From positions 1-64,000 of the forward strand of contig JAFEKR010000012.1 in assembly GCA_019022495.1 (NCBI GenBank): a stretch of DNA of 64,000 bases. Direction: 5' to 3'. Below are positions 1 to 10,543 of this stretch, in pieces (position 1 is the stretch's first letter; each line of letters begins with the position of its first letter). This DNA is from Epichloe hybrida. Taxonomy: Eukaryota; Ascomycota; Sordariomycetes; Hypocreales; Clavicipitaceae. The position numbers and the translations under genes are program-made. The notes below the pieces were generated by a model. The model did no database searches. It saw only the letters and a list, made by a program, of their open reading frames with translations, and was not told the DNA's origin.

Positions 1-3000
1 TGTCTTATAGCTAAAGGTAAATTCCCTTTTGCTTTAATAATAAAGTAAGGGCTATAATAATCCGTTAGCTTAATTACTATATTATTAGCAATTAGGTTAA
101 GATAGCCTCTTTTCCTCTGTTATTATGCCCTTATATAATAAGGCGCGATTTCTTATATAGTGTTTTAGTGCCTTTACCTTTAATCTCTTAGACTATATAA
201 GAATTAAAGATCTAGTAGCCTTTATGCTTTACTAGATTAAATATTATAAATCTAAATATATTATAAGCTTATAATATATTAATCTTAGCTTAATTAGATT
301 ATTTAAAGGGGCTCCCTAGGGTTATAATCTTTCCCTCTTAGTAAAGTTAAAGGGCAAGGTTTTAGTTAGCCTTTTCTTTTACTATAAGGAATACTATATT
401 TAGCACTTCTCTAGCTATAATCTCCTTAATTAATACTTTCTCTTAGTCTTTATTAATAAGTATAAGAGGCTCTATAAGTCTAATAAGCTCCTTAGGATTA
501 TAAACCTAGGCCCTAATTACCTTTACTTTTACTTCCTTAAGGTTACTAGCTTTATAGCTTCCTATAGGGGTAGCTTTAGCTACCTTAAGGCTTACTATAA
601 GTTCTTTAACTCTATAGCTTCCTATAGGATTACCTTTAGCCTTAATAGCCTTTATAAGCTTCTTTATACCCTTATTAATAAAGAATTAAACTATAAGGTT
701 CTTTCTTAGCCTCCCTTACTTTCTCTTAACTAGTATCTCTTTCTTTTCTTTCTTTACCTTATTACCTTTTATAGGTAGCTTATTCCTCTAGGCCTCCTTA
801 GCCTTTTCTTATAATAAGGCTATAGTATTAAAAGGGGCTATAGCATAGGAAGGGGCTATATTATAGGCAAGGACCTCTAGGCTTAGGTTATACTCCTTAA
901 TATCCTAAAGGCTTTACTTATTAGCCCCTATATACTATAAGTCCTTATAGTATAGCTTTACTACTATAGAGTGAAACTTAGCTAGGCTATAAGGTATCTT
1001 AACTATATAGGTCTCCCTATTAGTAGCTAATAGCTTATAAGGGCTATACTATTTGCCTTTTTCTCTCTATATATATACATTAGTTTATAGTAGTAGCTAA
1101 TGTATTAGCAATATATTAGGGCTATTCTAGGCACTAAGGGCCTTATAAACCTACCTCTTAGCTAGGTAATAGCGGACTTTATTAGTTATCTTCTAAATTA
1201 CTTTAGCTTATTAAATAATAGAGATACTTAGTAATAACTTATCTATTATCTATAGGTAAGCTCTAAAGACTAGTAAGGTTAGCATAAGGCTATTAGGGCT
1301 TGCTAAGTTATTAATAGCTTTAATAGCTATCTAGAGTTACTACTTAGGAGTAATTTCCTTACTAATTAAGTCTATAATAATATTATAAGCCTAGCAAAGA
1401 GGTCTATAATATCTCTTAACCTTTCTAATGCTATTATAGGCTTTAATAAGTATCTTATTAATATTAATTAATATTAAGTAAGTATAATGCCTAAATTTAG
1501 CTAAGGTAAAGTTATTACTAGCATTATAAATAATCTAGTCTAGAGGGCCTAGATATATATTAATCTAGCACTCTCTAATTATATCCTAGATATTATAAGC
1601 TTTTTACTTCTTAGGGTTAAGGAATTAGGCTGCTTAAAATAAGGTTACTAAATTAATAATATAAAGGACTAGCTAGCTATTAATCTACATAATATTAATA
1701 ATAATCTTATAGTTAAAGTTATAGTTATCTTTAAGGGAGAATTTAAACTAGCTAGGGGCTTTTTTATTTATCTAATAATAGTAATAGACTTTAGTTAGCT
1801 TCTTAATTATATAACGTTTAATATTATAACTAGCTTATTAAAGAATCTTTATAAGCTATTAAATTAAGGGATAACTAAACCTTTAGTAAAGTTAATAAAT
1901 CTCTCCTTTTAATAGGTAAAAAGCAGTGGTTTCTCTTACCTCTAGAAGCCACTAAGGGTAGCCCTATTTACGCATAATAGGTATAGTCTTATTATTTTAA
2001 ATTAATATATTAGTAAGGTTATTAATCTTAACCTTTATTTTATTTATATTAGTAAGGGAAAAGAGAAAAGGTATAGTAGTATTAAGGACATAGAAGTTAA
2101 TTTAGCTAAGCTTTATAGGCATATAGATAACGCCACGTGTTATTACTAATCTAGCACTAAAGCAAATAACTTCTAGGTTATAGGATTTAATTATTAATAA
2201 TGGCATTAATCTTAGCAAGGCTTTAGCTTATGCTAGACTAGTAGTTAATTAGCCTAAGGCTCCTATATCTAGCATAATCCCTCTAAAGATCTCTTTAAAA
2301 TAGCGTCCTTTAGAGGTATAATAAATTAAATTATCTTTATTAGAAGCCTCTTTAAGGTATAGTTCTTACTTAAGTAAGGTGTGTTAAAAAGCTTAATTCT
2401 TAAGCGTTATAAGAATATTAACATTATCTATTATTTATAATCCTATGCAAAAGAATTATATAATGCTAAGTTATGCCTTTAATAATAGCTTTTTCTTAAT
2501 ATTATTATTACTATTATCTTAGTCCTAAGTGAAGGCCTTAAGCTATGTTTCCTAGTCTTTTATTTTCTCTTTATTATTACTATTATTTCCTTTAAATACA
2601 GCAAGGAATGCCTAAAACTTTTTCTCTATAAAAGGTAAATAATAGTTCTTACTAGCTTACTACCTCTCTTTCTCTTTCTAATGTTTAGTATTAGTATAGT
2701 TTAATAACTAGTAGCTGCTCTTACTATAGATAAAGTATTGCTTAGGTTATCTAGAGTTACTATAATAACCTTCTTTTCCTTAGTCTCTTTAATTCTATTA
2801 GCTATATTAGCAGTCTATAAATATTACCTCTAATAGGTCTTTATCTTAATGCTAGTAGTATTAGTTACTCCTTACACTACTCTTTATAATTATAATTAAT
2901 TTATAGAGGTTACTAGTAAGGTTCTTAAAGCCTAGTGTGTATATATACTTCACTACCTAATATTTAGGGATACTAGAGACCGCGTTTAAGGTTTACTTAT

Positions 3001-3942
3001 AAAGCTCTATATTTACTATATTAAAGAGTTATAGCCCTCTATAAACTCTCTTTAAGGTAATTAATAGAATCTTAAGGCACTTAAGCTTACTCTTATTAGG
3101 GTTCTAAGTAATAACGTTCTTAAGAGTTATATTACTTTATTTATATTAGTAAAATTATTAATTACTCTCTATCTTAAAGTATTAATAGATATTTATAATT
3201 ATTTCTTTATATAAGAGGTTTTTACTAGTAAGGTAATTAAGAAAGTGCTATTTAGTATCTCCTATTAATATAATAGGGAATGCTTTACTAAAATATAACT
3301 TAGGGAGGTTAATCTAGTTATACTTACTCTTAAAGAGCGTAAGCTTTAGTAAGAGAAAGTTATATAGCTTTTCACTATAGTGGTTACTATCCTTATATAT
3401 CTTTATAAGCTTAGAGATTTTCTTTATAATTTACTTATTAGAAGGAAGGTATTAGGGAGGGAAATTAAACTATTAAGGATTAAGCTCCTAATATAACTAA
3501 GATTATTATAAGGGTTTTTATAGAGAATATAGTAATTATTCCCTTTAGGAGCTAGGAATATTAGGCAAGGTCTTTGTGGCAGTAGCCTATAGAGGTTATA
3601 TTTAAGGTAGTTTAAAGGGTCTTAACCTTTCTTCTAGCTAATAAGGTATTATTATTTAATAAAGCACTTCTTTAAGCAATACTAGGATTAGATATCCTAG
3701 GCCTTATTTAATAAGAACGCTATAATCTTATAGAGAGTTATATAGCTCTCTTATAATATCCTTATTTGCTCTTTTAAAGGTGTCCTTAAACTAGCCTTTA
3801 AAGTCCTCTTAGAATAATTCCTAAGAGTTGTATCTCTAGTTACTAGTAAGTGGTTATAGACATAGTAGGAGTTTATTCTCTTAAGGTCTTTTAAGGATAG
3901 TTATCTTTAAAGATACTTATAAGGGTTTAGAGAAAAGGGGTG
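1..3942 (-). mobile_element. RIP-degraded Ty1/Copia retrotransposon, cut by the left window edge
   Basis: Read on the minus strand through many stops, this region gives a Copia polyprotein in the expected order. A gag-like stretch lies at about 3420-3150. The integrase core lies at about 1790-1000 (recognisable RFKFTLKD-type entry, a YLGPLD block, and a C-terminal part near PYKLLATNRETY). The start of the reverse transcriptase lies at about 170-1 (KSRLI..GHNNRGKEAIL block). Integrase before RT is the Copia order; Gypsy elements have the reverse. The rest of RT and RNase H lie beyond the window. CA and TG dinucleotides are nearly absent while CT, CC, AG and GG persist, so Trp and Gln codons have become TAG/TAA: the RIP signature. 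The element cannot encode a protein. The 5' end is placed at a TGTT/AACA boundary near 3943 and is uncertain. Confidence 0.85.
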
Positions 3943-4056
3943 TGTTTTAGGGAGTGCCCCTTATTATTCTTTTGCCCTCTAGTTCTATCCCTCTAGTAAT
4001 ATTAGTCTTAAATTAATAAGGCTAATAAAAACAGGGTAGAAGTGCTATAATTAACA
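3943..4056 (-). repeat. Possible 5' LTR of the minus-strand Copia element
   Basis: The segment begins TGTTTTAGGG and ends AATTAACA on the plus strand, giving the short TGTT...AACA inverted ends usual for LTRs. It directly abuts the internal region of the minus-strand element. At about 114 bp it is short for an LTR. The partner LTR is outside the window, so this is a weak call based on termini and position alone. Confidence 0.3.
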
Positions 4057-5040
4057 CAATAGAGCCTAGAGCTCTGCTTGTGAAATAAGCAGGATAAACA
4101 GGATAAACAGGATAAACAAGACAGAATAAACAGGATAAACAAAATAGGATAAATAGGATTAGTAGGATTAATAGGATTAATAGGATTAATAGGATAAATA
4201 AAGGGAAATAACAAAAAACAATAAAAAAAGTATAAAAGAAGGAAAAGCAGTAAAAAGGAAGGAATAGGCTATAAAAATAGCATAGAAGCAGAAGTAACTT
4301 AATGCCTAGAACACTAAGGCATAAAAAGCTATAAAGAGAGAAAAAGGGTTATAAAGAGAGTATAGGGGGAGGTTATATAGGTTAGCTAGCTTAGCTAAGG
4401 GTTATTTTTAATGTTAGGTTTAAATAAAATGCCTTACGGCAATAGATTTAGTTATTTAGTTAGTTTTCTTGTAATAGATAATAAGATTAATAATTAACTA
4501 AATATCCCAAAGGCCTAAGAGTTAATAGATTAATCTCTTAGAAGTCTAATAAGCCTATTACTAGGATTCTAGTTTGTCTTCCTTTAGCACACTCTATAGT
4601 TATGCCTCTCTACCACAATAACTATTAATTTAGTATAATAAGGGGTAGTAGCTATAATATCTATAGAAATGTCTTTTCTTGTAATACCTAACTTATCTGT
4701 GGTTATAGTTAACCACTAATTAGTGTTAGTTCCACTAAGGAACGTTCGCACTAGTGTAATAAGGTTAAATTTAATAAAGTTAATAATAATAATAATAATA
4801 GCTAATAACTAAGAGAGAAGAGAAGAGAGAGAAGGAGAGGAATCTAGCTAGAAGAGAAAGTAAGCAAAAAGGGGGAAAAGTGGGGCTGCAGTGCGGTGCC
4901 ACTGCTAATAGAGCGGGGTAGCTCATGATGCATCTAATCGCATTGCGTGCATCCCTTTGGTGGCTCCACTCTTTGGCCACGGTTGGACTATCTATTGTCC
5001 GAAGGTCCGAAGGAAGCCACAGTTATATTAATTAGTTAAA
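4057..5040. other. Less mutated spacer between the two Copia elements
   Basis: This stretch keeps ordinary CA and TG dinucleotides in patches, most clearly at about 4080-4140 and 4860-5025, unlike the elements on both sides. It contains the 9-bp minisatellite at 4089-4200, an (AAT)n run at about 4781-4800 and a purine-rich run at about 4810-4860. A GC-richer island follows at about 4865-5025 with the direct repeat GTCCGAAG GTCCGAAG near 4997. No credible coding region is visible: the small open frames are low-complexity. Confidence 0.6.
4089..4200. repeat. 9-bp minisatellite (AGGATAAAC / AGGATTAAT units)
   Basis: About a dozen imperfect 9-bp units run in tandem. The first half is mostly AGGATAAAC and the second half mostly AGGATTAAT or AGGATAAAT. 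Because the unit is a multiple of three, the array stays open on the minus strand as an Ile-Asn-Pro and Leu-Ser-Cys repeat. I regard that frame as incidental. Confidence 0.85.
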
Positions 5041-5099
5041 ACCCTTATCCTATGCTTTAGTTAACTAATACATTCCCCTTTATAATATCTAAAGAAACT

Positions 5100-8000
5100 T
5101 TAAATATAGTGTTATTATTAGAGAAGTATTAGATTAAGTGGTTTACCTAGGTTAAGAACTACACGGAATTATATAGTGTTTAGGAGTATATTAATCCTAA
5201 TAAGGTTAAATTACTTAAAGAACCTATAATGCCTATATACCCCTAGAGAGGTTTAAGACTAGAGATTACGCTAGATAACCCTAATGCTCTTAAAGATTAG
5301 AAGATTACTTATAAAGATATAAAGAACTAATTTAACTTTAAATATAAAGAGCTTTAATTTAACCTTATAAAGTATATAAACTTATTAAAGTAAATACTAA
5401 AGATTAGGGAATATATTTATAAGACCCTTTTAAAGAATATATAAGACTCTTTTAACTTTAATACTAAAGTAAAGGAAAAGGAGTTAGTTTAATATTATAC
5501 CTATAGGATACTTAAGCTTCTTTATAATTAATATAAGCTAAATACTAAGAAAATACTTATCCTTATAGAGAATTGCCTTAATAATTACTTATAAGCTAAA
5601 GGTACTTATAATTAGTATAAGTAAGCTATAATAATAGAGGTATTATAGAGAAATTATCTAGATCTTAAGACTTAATAAACTAAGGAGATAATACTATATA
5701 AGTTTATTATCTCTCTTTAAAGCAAATTTAAGGTATTCTAGAAGAAATAAAATAACTTACTTAATAAAGGAGAGAATAATAGCTTTCTTAAGGTAGTTAG
5801 TGAGTTTAAAAGAGACTATAAAGCTTCTTAGAGCTTAATAATAATAAAATTAGCTAATAATACTATTATTACTAATAGATTAAATAGTTAGAATAAATTA
5901 GAGCAAAGGAAGTGCCTTAGATACTCTAGTTATAATATTCATAATATATTAAAGTAGTGGGAATCCTATAATTTATTTAAAGCTTTTTATAAGCTAGAAG
6001 CTACTCCTAAGGATTAGGAAGTTAGGAAAAACTCTAAGGATAATATTAAGAGATATTTAAAGGAGAACCTATAAGAGAGATTAAAAGCTATAAGTTAGAA
6101 ACTAGAGAAGAGGGAGAAAAGTAGTAATATTATTATCTCCTTATAGAACCTAATAAATAACTTACTTATAGTAACTCTAGGAGAGAAGACTATGAATATA
6201 TTATTATTTATATGCTTATAAAGCTTTTAACCTTTAAGGGAAGTTATATATTTAACTTTAAACGCTATAGATAGCTCTAAAGGAAATTAGAATATAGTTA
6301 TCTATAATTCTAGAGCTAATATTTATATTTTTAATAATATTTATTAGTTTAAATAGTCTAAGTTTAATAGAACTATTATAATAGAGGTTAGAGCTAGAGG
6401 CACAATCTATATATCCTTAGGATAAGGACTAGTCTATATATCCATTATAGATCTAGTATTATAAAGGCTAAGAAGGATTATAGTGTAAAGTGCTTTACTA
6501 ATTCTAGAATTCTATATAAACCTAGTATTAGTAATAATTCTAATAAAGGCAGGGATCTATTAGAACTAGAAGAAAAGCTTCCTATTCTAAGGAAAGTATT
6601 CTATTACTAAGCTTTATAATATTAATAAGCTTTATATATTATCTATACTCTTAGATAACCTAAAAGAGGCCTACGCTATAACTAGTAAAGCACTAAGGCT
6701 ACCTATAAGAGAAGATACAGAGCTTTAGTATTAATAATATAATTATCTAGGTAAGAAGGCCTTTATAAAGATTATAAACACTACTCTTAGTGTTAAATTA
6801 ATAGGACCTAAGCTTATAAAGTGTGAGATCTATGCTATAGGTAAAGCTAAGTGCTAGAGATTATAGGTTATACTAGAAGGACTTCCTTAAGGACTTAGTT
6901 ATAGTCTTTTAGTTAATCTAGAGTATTATAACTCTCCTTGCTAAAATAGTGATTAGTATTAGTGTGTTTTTATATACCTTATAACCTTAATATGTTTTTT
7001 CTATTTATTTAAGACTAAAGATAAAATTCATAATAGCTTCTATATAATAATAGCGTTCTTATGTATATAATTTAGGGTTTAACTATGCTTTTTATATAGT
7101 AATATTAAAAAGGCTTTATTTATAGAGAGCATAAGAGATAAGATAGCCTTTACTAGTATTATAGTCTATAATTTAGCTCCCTTAACGCCTAGTTAAAACA
7201 GAAAGGTAAAGAGATCTAAGGGGGTAGTTAAGTAAAAGGCTTATATATTAAGCCTTAAAGCTTACCTTTCTTTAGAACTTAATAATAAAGTCTTTAATAT
7301 AGTAGTTTATTTACTAAATAGAATACCCTTTAAATATTATAGGAATTAGGTTATACCTTATAAACTCTAGTAAAATTAGGCATAGAAAACAGTCCTAGCC
7401 TATTTATAGATATTAGAAGTTTAAAAGCCTTTAATTATATATCTATAAGCTTATAGATATAAGGCATTTCTAATAATAATAAAGGCTTTAGAGCATGTTA
7501 AATCACACTATGTAATACTATAGTTAGAGTAGAAAGCTTATATTAAATACCTTATTAGTTATAGAGGTAAGTTATAATATATTATATAAGTGCCTTTGCT
7601 TTGTAATTATAAGGTTATTATATTAGTATATATTTAGTTTAATAAGAACTCCTTCTTTAAGCTAGAAAAAGAGCTAGAATTAGCTTAATAAGAGAAAATA
7701 TTAATAATTAAGTTACTTAAAGAGCTTAAAGCTAAAAACCTTAATAAGGAGATTAGTTAAGATCTTATTAGAATAAAGCTTAAAGAGAATAATCCTACCT
7801 CTTTGCTATTAGCTATAGGCTAGGAAAATAAGCAGTTTAAAGTAAAAACACCTCCTTATATAATAGGGGATAAAGAGAACCTTTCTAGTGCACTTTTAAC
7901 CCCTTTTAACTTCTCTTAGAAGGCGCTAGTTACTATAGAGAACTTAGAGCTTTAGGTATAAGGTAATAATACGCTATTTTATAAGATTAATAAATTTATA

Positions 8001-9878
8001 AGTAAGGTAATAGCTAATTATATAGTAACTACTATAGAGACTAGTGAATTTACTATAAAAGGCAATAAGGATATAGAGAATTATAGTCCCTATAATAATA
8101 GTATTAATATAAATAATATTATTACTAGGAAATATTAAAGAAAGGAAATAAGGAAAGCTAAGTAAGTATAGTTTTCTTTTGCTTTCTTAATAGTATTCTA
8201 AGGAACTTAATATAGTTTATATATTAAAGATATACCCCTAGAACCTATATATTATTATTAGGTAATAGCCTTAGCATATTATAACTACTAGAAGGAAGTA
8301 ATTATAAAGGAGCTTTTAAAGCTTTAATCCTTAAACTACTAGGAGAATATACTAGATAAATTATTTAATCTTAAGAAGACTATTAACCTTAGATAGGTTT
8401 TTAAGTATAAATCTAATAAAAAAGGTATTATTATAGAGTTTAAGGCTTAAATAGTAATCTAAGGTAACTAATAACTAAAGAATAACCTTAATAACTACAC
8501 TACTACACTTACTTTATAATCTCTCTATATATTACTTACTATTTACTATACTAATAATCTTAACACGCGTTAATATAACGTTTAGAATGCCTTCTTATAT
8601 ATAGAACTTAAAGAACTTATTTTCTATAAGCTACTAGAGGGTATAAATACATAAGGTTATCTCTAGAAGATAACTAGAGCATTATATAGGCTATAGGAAG
8701 CTTCTTAATAATGGTTTCTATACCTAATGTAATTCCTATTAAATCTTAGCTTTATCTAAGGAAAGAAAGACTTATATATCTTTATAAAAGGTAGATTTAT
8801 CTTGTTTTTCTATATAGATAATATTATAGTACTATTTCTAAATAGATTTAAAGCAGAATTTAAAGAGCTATATAAGTAGTTAATAAATAGTCTAGATATT
8901 AAAGACTAAGGTAATTTAAAGTGATTCCTAGGCATTAAAATTATTAGGAATTATAATACTAAAGAGATATAATTATAGGAATTATATATTTAAAAAATAG
9001 CTTAGAAGTTTATCCCTAATATTATTAATAATAATTTAAAGAGCTTAATTATAATACCTTTAATAATAGCTATAATTATCCTAAATAATAGTAAGGCTAC
9101 TAATAAAGAGATTAATTACTATAGAGTAGTTATTAGCTCTTTAGTTTATCTTTATATTATTAGAAGTCTTAATATAGCCTTTATAGCTTTAAAGCTAGCT
9201 TTCTTTATAATAAACCCTTTAATAAAGCATATTAAGCTTATAAAGGCTACTTTAATATATACTTAAAATATAAGGAAGCTATATATTTAATACTTAGGAG
9301 CAAATAGCTTTAACACGCTTTTCTCTAGCACTAATGCCTCTCTTAGTAATAACCCTAATACTTAGAAATTAATATAAGGCTATATCTTTATTATATATAA
9401 AGCTATAATTAATTAGAAGTCTAGGAGGTAGTATTATATAATAACCTTAAGTATAAAAGCAAAGCTCTTTATATTAAATTATAGAGTAAAAGAGCATATA
9501 TCTCTAGGTAAATTACTTTATAATATTAGTATATAAGTTCTTTCTCTATTAATTATCTAGTGTAATAATAAGTAAATAATTTATATTATAGAATATAAGG
9601 AAGGAAGGCTTTAAACTAGTCTAAAGTATCTTAATATAAATTAAATATAAATTTAAGAGTAATATACCCTAGGTAATATTAAGGTAAATTAGTTAAAAAC
9701 CTCTAAGATACTTACTAATAGCTTTATAAAGCCTTTATTAGGGTAAATATATAAGGAATTCTATTACTAGATTAGCTTATAGGAAATTCCCGCTTAATTA
9801 TAATACTAGAAAATTATTATAATCTTTTCCTATGCTTATAATCTTTAGCTTTAATAAATATCTTAGCTAAGGGGGGTG
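5100..9878 (+). mobile_element. RIP-degraded Ty1/Copia retrotransposon, gag-pol, plus strand
   Basis: One plus-strand frame interrupted by many TAG/TAA stops reads as a complete Copia polyprotein. Gag is at about 5115-5900 (a WFT..KNYTELYSVWEYINP block), with a decayed CCHC knuckle near 5910-5960. The protease motif is near 6300 (NSRANIYIF, from DSGA...HI). The integrase zinc region is near 6700-6860 and its C-terminal LLNRIPF block near 7310. RT is at about 8230-9050 (FKAR.IV.GN, NAFL..EL, RALYRL.EA, FFYIDNII, FLGIKIIR). RNase H is at about 9370-9600. Almost every stop is explained by C-to-T change in Trp, Gln or Arg codons, as RIP produces. A G-rich polypurine-like tract precedes the 3' LTR at 9871. 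I found no matching 5' LTR, so the 5' end is approximate. Confidence 0.88.
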
Positions 9879-10032
9879 TGTTAAGAAGAGCTCCCTTAAA
9901 GTATAAGTTATATAAGGGTAGTGTATATTAATAGGGATAAAACATAAGGTTAGACATTAGTAAATATAATATATTAGAAGTACCTCTATAGACTAGTTAT
10001 TACTATAGCGCACTATATACCTTTTAGGTACA
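9879..10032 (+). repeat. Putative 3' LTR of the plus-strand Copia element
   Basis: The segment starts TGTTAAGAAG immediately after the G-rich tract GGGGGGTG, the expected position of polypurine tract then LTR, and ends TTTTAGGTACA where composition returns to normal. It is about 154 bp long. There is no second copy in the window to confirm the boundaries. Confidence 0.45.
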
Positions 10033-10543
10033 AAAGTCAGATGCTGTCTGCACCTCTGATTGACTAAATCGAACGCTTTCTATCATCCTTTTTCACCCCT
10101 ACCCTGACACAGTGACAATCCATTAACAAGCACTGAATTACAGGGGCAAGCTAGGAGCACTTGGTAACTGATTCTCTAAGGTACTTTTAGACCCACAGAA
10201 ATCAGTAGGTAAGATAAGTAACTCTCTATCACCGAATCTTACTGGTGAATAATTCCGACCGGTACGCCATTGTGGCCTTACGAGTCCTCAAAAAGAGAGT
10301 GGCCCTCCTTTCTCAAGTCAGAAGCTTGCAGGTCGGAGCCTACCGATTGTCATATTTCTCCACGAACTTGACAAGACAAGCTGTAACGTACTACAGGCAC
10401 TTTCAGCGCTGATCAGGCTCGTTTTATGGTCGCCCAGATTCTACGTTTGGATACGTTCCACATTCGTCCATCTACCCAACATCCTGCAGAAGCATACCAG
10501 CTCATTGGGGATCTTGCACACATAGAAACAACAACACTGTATC
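10033..10543. promoter_or_regulatory. Upstream region of GEA1
   Basis: This is normal-composition DNA between the transposon block and the GEA1 start codon, and it must hold the GEA1 promoter and 5' UTR. I see no TATA box, repeat or coding frame that can be named. Confidence 0.4.

Noticed and set aside
3900..3960. A third, plus-strand retroelement ending at the G-rich tract near 3,940
   Set aside because: The sequence before it reads as gag and pol only on the minus strand; the AAAAGGGGTG tract is better explained as the region next to the minus element's LTR.
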